Assembly (NCBI RefSeq): GCF_024807945.1
Contig: NZ_JANUFD010000002.1
Location: forward strand, 62,001-126,000
DNA length: 64,000 nucleotides
Direction of reading: 5' to 3'
Source: Pseudomonas sp. JUb42
Lineage (GTDB): Bacteria; Pseudomonadota; Gammaproteobacteria; Pseudomonadales; Pseudomonadaceae
In this document: one piece after another, positions 47,921-56,456 of the stretch
Layout of the letters: each line of letters begins with the position of its first letter
Numbering within the stretch: position 1 is the first letter of the stretch
Notes under the pieces: generated by a model
Seen by the model: only the letters and a program-made list of their open reading frames with translations
Databases searched by the model: none
Told to the model about the DNA's origin: nothing
Translations under genes and position numbers: made by a program

Positions 47921-49153
47921 ATGAAAAAACCCAGACTGGTCATGATCGGCAACGGCATGGCGGGCGTACGTACCCTGGAAGAGCTGCTCAAGCTCAGCGG
48001 CGACCTCTACGACATCACGGTATTCGGTGCCGAGCCGCACCCAAACTACAACCGCATCCTGCTCTCGCCGGTCCTGGCCGGAGAGCAATCCTTCGACGAT
48101 ATCGTGCTCAACGACCTAGGCTGGTATCTGGATAACAATATCCAGCTGCTGCTCAACCGTCGGGTGGTGAAGATCGACCGGGCCCGGCGCCTGGTCATTG
48201 CCGATGATGGCACCCAGGCCCACTACGACCGCCTGCTGATCGCCACCGGCTCCACGCCCTTTATTCCGCCGATTCCGGGCCATAGCCTCGACGGTGTGAT
48301 CGGCTATCGCGACATCGCCGATACCCGCACCATGATCCACACCGCCAAGACCCACCGTCACGCCGTGGTGATCGGCGGCGGCCTGCTGGGCCTTGAGGCC
48401 GCCAACGGCCTCAAGCTGCGCGGCATGGACGTCACCGTGGTGCATATCGGCAAATGGCTGCTGGAGCGGCAGCTGGACATGACTGCCGGCCTGCTGTTGC
48501 AGAACGCGCTGGAAAGTCGCGGCCTGAATTTTCGCCTCAACGAACAGACCCAGGCCCTGCTGGGCGACGATCAGGGTCGGGTCAAGGCTGTGCAGTTCGC
48601 CAATGGCGAGCAAGTCGCCGCCGACCTGGTGGTCATGGCTGCCGGGGTCCGGCCAACCACCGAACTGGCCGAGCAGGCCGGGCTGCAGTGCCAGCGCGGC
48701 ATTCTGGTCAATGACACCCTGCAAACCTACGACCCGCGCATCTATGCCATTGGCGAATGCGCCAGCCATCGCGGGATTGCCTATGGCCTGGTGGCGCCGC
48801 TGTTCGAGCAGGCCAAGGTTTGCGCCAATCACCTGGCGCAACTGGGCTTCGCCCGCTACAAGGGCTCGGTGACCTCGACCAAGCTCAAGGTCACCGGCAT
48901 CGACCTGTTCTCCGCCGGAGACTTCATGGGCGGCGAAGGCACCGAGAGCCTGACCCTGCGTGATCCCTTCAGTGGGATCTATAAGAAACTGGTCATCCGC
49001 AACGACGTCTTGGTCGGCGCTTGCCTGTATGGCGACACCGTTGACGGCGGCTGGTACATGCAGCTGATTCGCGAAGGTCGCTCCATTGCTGAAATCCGCG
49101 ATCATTTGATGTTTGGTCAGGACTGGCCGGTCGCAATCGGGGAAGCCGCGTGA
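47921..49153 (+). CDS. FAD-dependent NAD(P)H oxidoreductase of nitrate assimilation
   Basis: A 410-residue flavoprotein (ATG 47921, MKKPRLVMIGNGMAGVRTLE). FAD site GNGMAGVRTLEELL, NAD(P) site VVIGGGLLGLEAANGL, and FAD ribityl site IYAIGECASHRG. It resembles the N-terminal third of nitrite reductase NirB but has no [2Fe-2S], Fe4S4 or sirohaem part. It is probably the electron-delivery subunit (NasB-like) for the nitrate reductase that follows; a role in nitrite reduction is unlikely. The stop overlaps the next ATG. Confidence 0.85.
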   Translation: MKKPRLVMIGNGMAGVRTLEELLKLSGDLYDITVFGAEPHPNYNRILLSPVLAGEQSFDDIVLNDLGWYLDNNIQLLLNRRVVKIDRARRLVIADDGTQAHYDRLLIATGSTPFIPPIPGHSLDGVIGYRDIADTRTMIHTAKTHRHAVVIGGGLLGLEAANGLKLRGMDVTVVHIGKWLLERQLDMTAGLLLQNALESRGLNFRLNEQTQALLGDDQGRVKAVQFANGEQVAADLVVMAAGVRPTTELAEQAGLQCQRGILVNDTLQTYDPRIYAIGECASHRGIAYGLVAPLFEQAKVCANHLAQLGFARYKGSVTSTKLKVTGIDLFSAGDFMGGEGTESLTLRDPFSGIYKKLVIRNDVLVGACLYGDTVDGGWYMQLIREGRSIAEIRDHLMFGQDWPVAIGEAA

Positions 49154-51915
49154 TGGGACTGCCAAGCACACCCCCCCTGACCCTGGTGCCAGCAACGGAC
49201 ACCCGCACTACTGCCTCGACCTGCTGCTATTGCGGCGTCGGTTGCGGGGTTCTGATCGAACACGACGACGAGAAAATCCTCGGTGTCAGCGGCGATCCGC
49301 AGCACCCGGCCAACTTCGGCAAGCTGTGCAGCAAGGGCGCGAGCCTGCACCTGACCGGCGATCTCAGCGCCCGAGCCCTGCAACCGGAACTGCGCCTGAG
49401 CAAGTCACTGCCCCGCAGTGCCACTGACTGGGACACCGCTCTGGATCATGCCGCCAGCCTCTTCGCCCGGACCATCCACGAACACGGCCCGGACAGCGTG
49501 GCCTTCTATATCTCCGGCCAGTTGCTGACCGAGGACTACTACGCCTTCAACAAACTGGCGCGGACCGTGGTCGGCACCAACAATATCGACAGCAATTCAC
49601 GCCTGTGCATGTCGTCGGCGGTGGTCGGCTACAAGCGCAGCCTCGGCGCCGACGCCCCGCCGTGCAGTTACGAAGATATCGAGCTGAGCGATTGTGTACT
49701 GATCGTCGGCAGCAATATGGCCTACGCCCATCCAGTGTTGTTTCGTCGCCTGGAAGAAGCCAAAAGCCGGCGCCCCGAGATGAGAATCATCGTGATCGAC
49801 CCGCGCCGCACCGATACCTGCGAGCTGGCCGACCTGCATCTGGCGATTCTGCCAGGCACCGATGTCGCCCTGTTCCATGGGATTCTTCATCTGCTGATGT
49901 GGGAAGGCTGGATCGACCAGGACTTTATCGAGGCTCACACCGAGGGCTATGCCGAGCTGAAAAGCCTGGTCCACGACTACCCGCCGCAAAAAATCGCCGA
50001 ACTCTGCGGCATTTCCCTGGACCATCTGCTGACCTGCGCGCGCTGGATCGGTCAGGCGCCAAGCTTTCTGTCGCTGTGGTGCATGGGTCTGAACCAGTCG
50101 ACGTCCGGCAGCGCGAAGAACAGCGCGCTGATCAACCTGCACCTGGCCACCGGGCAGATCGGCCGCCCCGGCGCAGGACCGTTCTCCCTGACCGGTCAGC
50201 CCAATGCCATGGGCGGCCGCGAAACCGGCAGTCTCTCCAATCTGTTGCCAGGGCATCGTGAAGTCGCCAACCCCGAACATCGCGCTGAAGTTGCCGCCTA
50301 TTGGGGGGTACCTGAGCTGCCGGATACACCTGGCTTGTCCGCCATCGAACTGTTCGACGGCATGGCCAATGGCACCATCAAGGCCGTGTGGATCGCCTGC
50401 ACCAACCCGGCTCAGTCGCTGCCGGACCAACTCAAGGTGCAGCAGGCGCTGAATACCTGCCCGTTCGTGGTCTTGCAGGAAGCCTTTCACACCACCGAAA
50501 CCGCCCGTTTCGCCGATCTGCTGCTGCCCGCCGCCAGTTGGGGCGAGAAAGCAGGCAGCGTGACCAACTCCGAGCGGCGGGTGTCGCGGGTGCGTAAAGC
50601 GATTCCGGCACCGGGCCAGGCTCGGCCTGACTGGGCCATCACCGTGGATTTCGCCCAGCGTCTGCAGGAGCGTCTACGCCCCGGCAGCCCCGCCCTGTTG
50701 AATTTCGCCTCGCCCCAGGCGCTGTTCGATGAATACAAACAGCTGACCCGCGGCCGCGATCTGGACCTGAGCGGTCTCGGCTATGAGCTGATCGAGCAAC
50801 GCGGGCCGCAGCAATGGCCCTTCCCCGAAGGCGCGCAAAACGGCACGACACGCCTGTATCAGGACGGTATCTTTGCGACGCCGTCGGGGCGCGCACGCTT
50901 TATCAGCGAAGCGTATCAGGCGCCCAAAGAACTGCGCGACGCGCGCTATCCCCTGACCCTCAACACCGGCCGCCTGCGCGATCAGTGGCACGGCATGAGC
51001 CGCACCGGTACGGCCGCGCAATCATTCGGCCATGTCAGCGAAGCGGTGCTGAGCCTGCATCCTGATGAACTGCAGCGCCATCGCTTGCAGGCCGGTGACC
51101 TGGTGCGCCTGCACAGCCGCCGGGCCAGCCTGATCGTGCCCGTCGTCGCTGATCCGGGCGTACGTCCCGGCCAGGCCTTTCTGCCGATGCACTGGGGCGA
51201 GCGCTTCCTCAAGGGTGGGGTCAATGTACTGACCCAACCGGCCTATGACGCCATCTCCAAGCAGCCGGAACTGAAGCACTCCGGCGTGCGCCTGGAGCGG
51301 GTCGAATTGCCATGGCAGTTGTTCATCCTGATCGAGGGTGATGTGCAGCGTCATTTACAGAAGATTCGCCCCCTGTGTGACGCCTTTGCCTACGCCAGCC
51401 TCAGCCTGGTCGGACGAGAGCGCCCGGCCCTGCTGATCCGCGCTGCCAGTGTCGAAGCGCCCGCAGCAGAGTGGCTGCAACAGATCGACGAGGCGCTGGG
51501 CCTGGAAAGCAGCTCGGTCATGGCTTACGACGATGGCAAACACGGGGTGGGCAAACGCATCCGCCTCGATAACGGGCGCATCACTGCGATCCGCCTGGCC
51601 GGGGAAACCGCCGCCCGGCACTGGCTGCAAGGGCTCTGGCAGGAAGGCCGGGTCGACGAATCCCTGCGTCGCTGGCTGTTGGCCCCGCTGAGTACGCCAC
51701 CGGGCAAGAGCAGCAAGCCAGCAGCCAGCGGCAAGACCCTGTGCAATTGCAAAAACGTCAGCGAAGCGGCCGTGCTGGGCGGTATCGAGCGCGGCATGGA
51801 TCTGGATCAATTGAAAGGCCAACTGGGCTGCGGGACCCTGTGCGGTTCCTGCGTGCCGGAAATCAAGCGTCTGCTGACGGCCGCAGCGCCGATCACAGTG
51901 AGGAGTGCGTCATGA
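49153..51915 (+). CDS. nasC: Assimilatory nitrate reductase, molybdenum catalytic subunit
   Basis: A 920-residue molybdopterin enzyme. N-terminal [4Fe-4S] motif CCYCGVGCGV...KLCSKG (residues about 17-55), the bis-MGD oxidoreductase core with CMSSAVVGYK, WCMGLNQST and GQPNAMGGRETG, a dinucleotide-binding domain (LTLNTGRLRDQWHGMSRTG), and a C-terminal BFD-type [2Fe-2S] domain (CNCKNVSE...CGTLCGSC), which should take electrons from the flavoprotein. Reduces nitrate to nitrite in the cytoplasm. ATG 49153 overlaps the flavoprotein stop. Confidence 0.96.
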   Translation: MGLPSTPPLTLVPATDTRTTASTCCYCGVGCGVLIEHDDEKILGVSGDPQHPANFGKLCSKGASLHLTGDLSARALQPELRLSKSLPRSATDWDTALDHAASLFARTIHEHGPDSVAFYISGQLLTEDYYAFNKLARTVVGTNNIDSNSRLCMSSAVVGYKRSLGADAPPCSYEDIELSDCVLIVGSNMAYAHPVLFRRLEEAKSRRPEMRIIVIDPRRTDTCELADLHLAILPGTDVALFHGILHLLMWEGWIDQDFIEAHTEGYAELKSLVHDYPPQKIAELCGISLDHLLTCARWIGQAPSFLSLWCMGLNQSTSGSAKNSALINLHLATGQIGRPGAGPFSLTGQPNAMGGRETGSLSNLLPGHREVANPEHRAEVAAYWGVPELPDTPGLSAIELFDGMANGTIKAVWIACTNPAQSLPDQLKVQQALNTCPFVVLQEAFHTTETARFADLLLPAASWGEKAGSVTNSERRVSRVRKAIPAPGQARPDWAITVDFAQRLQERLRPGSPALLNFASPQALFDEYKQLTRGRDLDLSGLGYELIEQRGPQQWPFPEGAQNGTTRLYQDGIFATPSGRARFISEAYQAPKELRDARYPLTLNTGRLRDQWHGMSRTGTAAQSFGHVSEAVLSLHPDELQRHRLQAGDLVRLHSRRASLIVPVVADPGVRPGQAFLPMHWGERFLKGGVNVLTQPAYDAISKQPELKHSGVRLERVELPWQLFILIEGDVQRHLQKIRPLCDAFAYASLSLVGRERPALLIRAASVEAPAAEWLQQIDEALGLESSSVMAYDDGKHGVGKRIRLDNGRITAIRLAGETAARHWLQGLWQEGRVDESLRRWLLAPLSTPPGKSSKPAASGKTLCNCKNVSEAAVLGGIERGMDLDQLKGQLGCGTLCGSCVPEIKRLLTAAAPITVRSAS

Positions 51916-52664
51916 GTGCGAAAGTCTGGTTGGTCGGTGCAGGTCCCGGTGATCCCGAACTCTTGACCCTCAAGGCCGTGCGTGCCTTGAACGAAGCCGA
52001 TGTGGTGCTGATCGACGATCTGGTCAACCCCGCCGTACTGCAACATTGCCCCGATGCGCGGGTCATTGCGGTGGGCAAACGCGGCGGCTGCCGCTCGACA
52101 CCCCAGGCCTTTATCCATCGCCTGATGCTGCGTTATGTGCGGCAAAAGCGCTGCGTGGTCCGGCTCAAGGGCGGCGACCCGTGCATTTTCGGCCGGGGCG
52201 GCGAAGAAGCCGAGTGGCTGCGTGGCCATGGCGTCGAGGTGGAAGTGGTCAATGGCATTACCGCCGGACTGGCCGGGGCGACTCAATGCGGCATTCCCCT
52301 GACCCTGCGCGGGATCAGTCGCGGCGTGACCCTGGTCACTGCTCACACTCAGGATGACAGCCAACTGGACTGGCAGGCTCTGGCCAAGGGCGGCACGACG
52401 TTGGTGGTGTACATGGGCGTCGCCAAGCTGGGCGAGATCCGCGACAGCCTGCTGGCCGGTGGCATGGCCCCAGATACTCCCGTGGCCATGATCGAGAACG
52501 CTTCCCTGCCCCATCAGCGCGAATGCCGCAGCTCACTGGCCGCTATGCAGCAGGACGCCGCAGACTTCGAATTGAAGAGCCCGGCCATTCTGGTCATCGG
52601 TGCAGTAGCGGCCAGCGGACAGGTGTTATCGCCCAGCTCCCAATCTTTGTCATCTTGTGCCTGA
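51912..52664 (+). CDS. cobA: Uroporphyrinogen-III C-methyltransferase (SUMT)
   Basis: A 250-residue SAM enzyme: WLVGAGPGDPELLTLKAV, VGKRGG, VVRLKGGDPCIFGRGGEEA and VVNGITAG are the standard SUMT motifs. It methylates uroporphyrinogen III to precorrin-2, the branch point to sirohaem (nitrite and sulfite reductases) and cobalamin. Overlaps nasC by 4 bases, so it is in the nitrate operon. A terminator follows directly. Confidence 0.95.
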   Translation: MSAKVWLVGAGPGDPELLTLKAVRALNEADVVLIDDLVNPAVLQHCPDARVIAVGKRGGCRSTPQAFIHRLMLRYVRQKRCVVRLKGGDPCIFGRGGEEAEWLRGHGVEVEVVNGITAGLAGATQCGIPLTLRGISRGVTLVTAHTQDDSQLDWQALAKGGTTLVVYMGVAKLGEIRDSLLAGGMAPDTPVAMIENASLPHQRECRSSLAAMQQDAADFELKSPAILVIGAVAASGQVLSPSSQSLSSCA

Positions 52665-52685
52665 AAGCCCTGCAAAGGGCTTTTC
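52664..52685 (+). terminator. Terminator of the nitrate reductase operon
   Basis: AAAGCCC (52664-52670), loop TGCAAA, GGGCTTTT (52677-52684). It begins at the last base of the cobA stop. Confidence 0.8.
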
Positions 52686-52712
52686 TCACCATGCCATCAG
52701 GCTAATATCGCG

Positions 52713-52736
52713 CGCTATATATAAATCAATATAGCG
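52713..52736 (+). promoter_or_regulatory. ModE-like operator
   Basis: CGCTATATA-N6-AATATAGCG, 24 bases, an almost perfect inverted repeat with the layout of the E. coli ModE site (CGnTATATA-N6-TATATAnCG, from memory). It ends 12 bases before the ATG of the binding-protein gene, so a bound repressor would block transcription. Confidence 0.7.
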
Positions 52737-52748
52737 TGGTAAGACCGC

Positions 52749-53657
52749 ATGATGATTAAACACACCTGGCCCCTGGCTCTGGGCGCCGCCGCTCTGGCCT
52801 TTTCGATCAATGCCAGTGCCGCCGACGCGATCCGTGTTGCCTACGCTGGCTCCATGGGCGTGGTGATGGACAAACACCTGGGGCCAGCCTTTGCCGAAGC
52901 CGAGCATCTGGACTACCAGGGCCAGGGCGAAGGCGCCTATGGCCTGGCGCGCCTGCTGGCATCGAAGAAAGCCGTTGCAGATGTGTTTGTCTCCATTACT
53001 CCCGGCCCGATCGAGATCCTGCAGAAAGCCGGTCTGGTGGATCACGCCATTCCCGTCGCCAGCACCCGCATGGTGATTGCCTACAACCCGAAAAGCCGAT
53101 TCGCGGCTGACTTTGCCAGCAACAGCCAGTCTTGGTGGAAAGTCCTGCAGCAACCCGGCCTGCGCTTCGGTCGTACCGATGCCGCCACTGATCCCCAGGG
53201 CCAGAACATTATCTTCACCGTGCAACTGGCGGAGAAATACTACAAGCAGCCTGGCCTGGCACAGCAACTGCTCGGCGACGTGCGCAACCCGCAGCAGGTA
53301 TTCGGCGAGGGCGGCTTGTTGAGCCGTCTGGAATCCGGCCAGCTCGACGCGGCTTCTGGTTATGAAAGCGCCACTTTGTCGGCCAGGCTGCCCTATGTGG
53401 CGCTGCCTGACGAGATCAACCTGAGCAACCCGGTCTATGCCAAGGACTGGTACAACACCACCAGCCTGTCGATCACTGATGGTACCGGCAAGACCCAGAC
53501 CCTCACTCCGCAACCCTTGGTGTTCTACGCCGCCGTGCTGAAGAACGCGCCGGATGGCGGGCAGGCGCAAAAGTTTGTCGATTTCATGCTCTCGCCTGCT
53601 GGACAGAAGCTGTTCGAACAGAATGGCTATGGCAAGCCCAAGGGTGAGGCGCTGTAG
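52749..53657 (+). CDS. ModA/WtpA-like substrate-binding protein
   Basis: A 302-residue periplasmic protein. Signal peptide MMIKHTWPLALGAAALAFSI, cleavage near ASA-AD. The mature protein starts IRVAYAGSMGVVMDKHLGPA and has SKKAVADVFVSITPGPIEIL and GYESATLSARLPY, the pattern of molybdate/tungstate-binding proteins. A second ATG follows directly. With the ModE-like site and the adjacent permease, molybdate or tungstate uptake is the best guess; other oxyanions are possible. Confidence 0.82.
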   Translation: MMIKHTWPLALGAAALAFSINASAADAIRVAYAGSMGVVMDKHLGPAFAEAEHLDYQGQGEGAYGLARLLASKKAVADVFVSITPGPIEILQKAGLVDHAIPVASTRMVIAYNPKSRFAADFASNSQSWWKVLQQPGLRFGRTDAATDPQGQNIIFTVQLAEKYYKQPGLAQQLLGDVRNPQQVFGEGGLLSRLESGQLDAASGYESATLSARLPYVALPDEINLSNPVYAKDWYNTTSLSITDGTGKTQTLTPQPLVFYAAVLKNAPDGGQAQKFVDFMLSPAGQKLFEQNGYGKPKGEAL

Positions 53658-53659
53658 CC

Positions 53660-54433
53660 CTGAACGCCTTCACGCAACGAGCCAGCAGTGCCTGGCTCAG
53701 CCTGCCCGCCGCCCTGTTGTTGTGCTTGCCGTTCCTGGCGCTTATCCGGGAAACGCCCTGGCAAGACTTTCGCCTGGCCTATGGCGACTGGAGTGCCATC
53801 GGTGTCTCAGTGGGCTGGAGTGCACTGTCCCTGGTCTTGATTATCCTGCTTGGAACGCCCCTGGCCCTGTGGCTGGCGCGTAGCAACTCGTCGCTCAAGC
53901 GCGGGGTCGAGATACTGGTGCTGATGACCCTGCTGACGCCGCCTTTGGCCATGGGCATTTTGCTGATTTCGGCGTTTGGTCCCTATGGCACCCTGGGTGA
54001 ACCCCTGGCACGCCTGGGCCTGCTACTGAATAACAATGTCGGGGCGTTTATCCTCGCGCAGCTATACGGCGGCATTGCCTACTTTGTATTGGCGGCGCGG
54101 ACAGCCTTCGAAGCGGTGCCACACACCCTGGAAGAGGCTGCACGGGGGCTGGGTTGCTCGCGACGGGCCGCTTTTTACCGGGTCACGCTGCCCCTGGCGG
54201 CACGGGCGCTGGCTGCGGGCCTGGCGATTACCTGGGTACGCATCATCGGTGAATTCGGCATCGTCATGGTCTTTGCCTACTTCCCCCAGGGCATCCCCGT
54301 GAAGCTGTTCGTCAACCTGCAGAATGACGGGGTCAACGCGGTCTACGCCTTGCTCTGGCTGCTGTTGCTGGTGACCTTGCCTTTTCCGTTGTGGTGCTTG
54401 TCGGTGTATGGGCAGTCACGCAAAAACCTGTAG
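53660..54433 (+). CDS. ABC transporter permease, ModB/WtpB-like
   Basis: A 257-residue protein if it starts at CTG 53660 (LNAFTQRASSAWLSLPAALL), three bases after the stop of the binding protein and after an AAGGGTGAGG box. No ATG or GTG is present before the first TM helix; TTG at 53717 would cut into it. Five to six TM segments; the EAA loop reads EEAARGLGCSRRAAFYRVTL. No ATP-binding gene follows, so the ATPase must be encoded elsewhere. Start codon is uncertain. Confidence 0.8.
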   Translation: MNAFTQRASSAWLSLPAALLLCLPFLALIRETPWQDFRLAYGDWSAIGVSVGWSALSLVLIILLGTPLALWLARSNSSLKRGVEILVLMTLLTPPLAMGILLISAFGPYGTLGEPLARLGLLLNNNVGAFILAQLYGGIAYFVLAARTAFEAVPHTLEEAARGLGCSRRAAFYRVTLPLAARALAAGLAITWVRIIGEFGIVMVFAYFPQGIPVKLFVNLQNDGVNAVYALLWLLLLVTLPFPLWCLSVYGQSRKNL

Positions 54434-54457
54434 AAGGTTGCTTCATGCCTGACGAAC

Positions 54458-54547
54458 GTGGGACCGGCTTTAGCCGGGAAAGCAATGTCAGAGGCGATAG
54501 AGATCTGTCGATCCTGCCAATGCTTTCCCGGCTAAAGCCGGTCCCAC
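54458..54547. repeat. Perfect 27 bp inverted repeat (REP type)
   Basis: The arm 54458-54484 (begins GTGGGACCGGC, ends GGAAAGCA) is repeated in perfect inverted form at 54521-54547, with a 36-base spacer. Diverged relatives at 47605-47692 and 35467. It lies between the permease and oprF ends. Confidence 0.9.
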
Positions 54548-54591
54548 AGGTCCAAACCGTATAGAAGTGCCACCTTAAATCGCAGTCAAAG

Positions 54592-54617
54592 AAAAGCCCG
54601 GCCTAAGCCGGGCTTTT
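54592..54617. terminator. Bidirectional terminator at oprF/permease ends
   Basis: AAAAGCCCGGC (54592-54602), loop CTAA, GCCGGGCTTTT (54607-54617). It serves the oprF transcript on the minus strand and can also stop reading from the left. Confidence 0.92.
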
Positions 54618-54634
54618 CTATTGAAGCGGGCTAA

Positions 54635-55672
54635 TTACTTAGCTTGAGCTTCTACTTCAGCTTCTACGCGACGGTTAACCGCGCGGCCAGCATCAGTTGC
54701 GTTGTCAGCAACAGGACGGGTTTCGCCGTAGCCTTTGGACTGAACGCGGTTGCCGCCAACACCGTACTGGTTAACCAGAACTTGTTTAACTGCGTCAGCA
54801 CGACGCTGCGACAGTTTCTGGTTGTAAGCGTCAGGACCGACGGAGTCAGTGTGACCTTCAACAGTGGTGGTGGTTTGTGGGTACTGCTTCATGAAGTCAG
54901 CGAGGTTTTTGATGTCGCTGTAGCTGTTCGGCTTGACAACAGATTTGTCGAAGTCGAATTTCACGTCCAGCTGAACACGAACAACTTCAGCAACAGCTGG
55001 GCAGCCGTTAGCGTCAACAGTTACGTTGGCTGGAGTGTTAGGGCACTTGTCAACGTTGTCGCAAACGCCATCGTTGTCGCTGTCGGAGCATACGGCTGGA
55101 GCCGCTTCAACCGGTGCAGCTTCAACTTTCTTGGAGCCGCCACCGAAGTTCACACCGATACCAACGCTAGGTGCCCACTCGGTGTCACCCTGGTCGATGT
55201 TGTACTGAGCTTCAACGCCAGCACGGGCGTAGAAGTTTTCGGTGAAGTACAGTTTTGCACCAGCGCCAACGTTGGCGAAGGTGGAACGGTTACGACCGCC
55301 GCTGCCATTCTGGCCAATGCTTTGGTCGGAGAAACCGGCCGAGACGTATGGACGCAGCATGTCGCCTGGCTTGTTGAAGTGGTACAGAGCATCAAGGGCA
55401 GTGTCTGCGCCTTTGATGTTACGACCATCATCGCTACGGACGTTGTGCACTTCGTCGTAGCCCAGACGCAGTTCAACGTCGTCAGTCAGGAAGTAGCCAA
55501 CCGAACCGCCGAACAGGTTGCCGTTATTTTTGAAATTACGGGCGCTGTCGTACTGTTCTTTCTTGGCGAAGCCTTCGATCTCGACTGCGCCTTGGCCTTG
55601 AGCCAGAGCGCCGAACGATGTCGCGGCAACAATAGTACCAATGGCCAAGCCCAAGGTGTTTTTCAGTTTCAT
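54635..55672 (-). CDS. oprF: Major outer membrane porin OprF
   Basis: A 345-residue OmpA-family porin. Signal peptide of 24 residues (cleavage GALA-QG). N-terminal 8-stranded barrel (to about 175), an Ala/Pro linker, a thrombospondin-3-like loop with four Cys (CSDSDNDGVCDNVDKCP...NGC), and the C-terminal OmpA peptidoglycan-binding domain (KFDFDKSVVK, VEGHTDSVG, LSQRRADAVK). General diffusion and cell-shape protein. Downstream of sigX as in other Pseudomonas. Confidence 0.98.
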   Translation of the reverse strand: MKLKNTLGLAIGTIVAATSFGALAQGQGAVEIEGFAKKEQYDSARNFKNNGNLFGGSVGYFLTDDVELRLGYDEVHNVRSDDGRNIKGADTALDALYHFNKPGDMLRPYVSAGFSDQSIGQNGSGGRNRSTFANVGAGAKLYFTENFYARAGVEAQYNIDQGDTEWAPSVGIGVNFGGGSKKVEAAPVEAAPAVCSDSDNDGVCDNVDKCPNTPANVTVDANGCPAVAEVVRVQLDVKFDFDKSVVKPNSYSDIKNLADFMKQYPQTTTTVEGHTDSVGPDAYNQKLSQRRADAVKQVLVNQYGVGGNRVQSKGYGETRPVADNATDAGRAVNRRVEAEVEAQAK

Positions 55673-55778
55673 CCGTTAAATCCCCATCTGGTGATTGTGA
55701 AGCAGTCCCGCATACCGGGGGACAACTCATCGGCAAGTCTAACAGATTTGCCTGCTCGTTAGAGATCTTTGCTCCGAG

Positions 55779-56369
55779 TTAAGTTTCGGTAATGCCTGCA
55801 AATTTCTCACGTAATTTATCAAGTGCTCGTTTGTAGCGCATTTTCGTGGCACTCAGGCCCATGTGCATTATGTCTGCGATCTCCTGAAATTCCAGTTCTG
55901 CGACAAAACGCAGCACCAAAATTTCCCGATCGATCGGGTTCACATGCACAAGCCAGCGATCGAGTCCGCCCTTCTCTTCAGGTTTTGGCGTCTTGTCTTC
56001 CGACGCTTCCTCAAGAGGGTCCAGACTCAAAGCATCCATCAACCGACGCTTTCGCCGTTCCTTTCTGTACTGAGTGATGCATTCATTGTAGGTAATGCTG
56101 TAGAGCCAGGTTTTGAACTTCGATTTACCCTCGAAATTCTTCAAGCCATACAACACCTTAAGCATCACTTCCTGACAGACATCGTCAGCATCGCGATCGT
56201 TCCCCAAATATCGTGCACAGACGTTAAAAAGGGTTCGCTGATAGCGACGCATCAATTCTTCGTAAGCCCGCGTCACGTGAAATAGTTCAACGTGCGAGCG
56301 CGCCACCAACTCCTCATCAGAGAGTTCGCGGGGGTCATAGCGCATCGATAGCGGTTGGGGGTTATTCAA
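55779..56369 (-). CDS. sigX: ECF sigma factor SigX
   Basis: A 196-residue ECF sigma factor. Region 2 (ELMRRYQRTLFNVCARYLGN, DADDVCQEVMLKVLYGLKNF, KFKTWLYSITYNECITQYRK) and region 4 (IDREILVLRFVAELEFQEIA, DIMHMGLSATKMRYKRALDK) are complete. It controls oprF and cell-envelope genes. No anti-sigma gene adjoins it; cmpX and cfrX upstream are functionally linked. Confidence 0.96.
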   Translation of the reverse strand: MNNPQPLSMRYDPRELSDEELVARSHVELFHVTRAYEELMRRYQRTLFNVCARYLGNDRDADDVCQEVMLKVLYGLKNFEGKSKFKTWLYSITYNECITQYRKERRKRRLMDALSLDPLEEASEDKTPKPEEKGGLDRWLVHVNPIDREILVLRFVAELEFQEIADIMHMGLSATKMRYKRALDKLREKFAGITET

Positions 56370-56456
56370 AACAAGTCGTGCCGACAGTCAGGTCATTGGC
56401 CGCCACGGCGCGGATGTGCGGCTATTCGTGGCGGCATAGCTTAACAGGTTAGCGGC

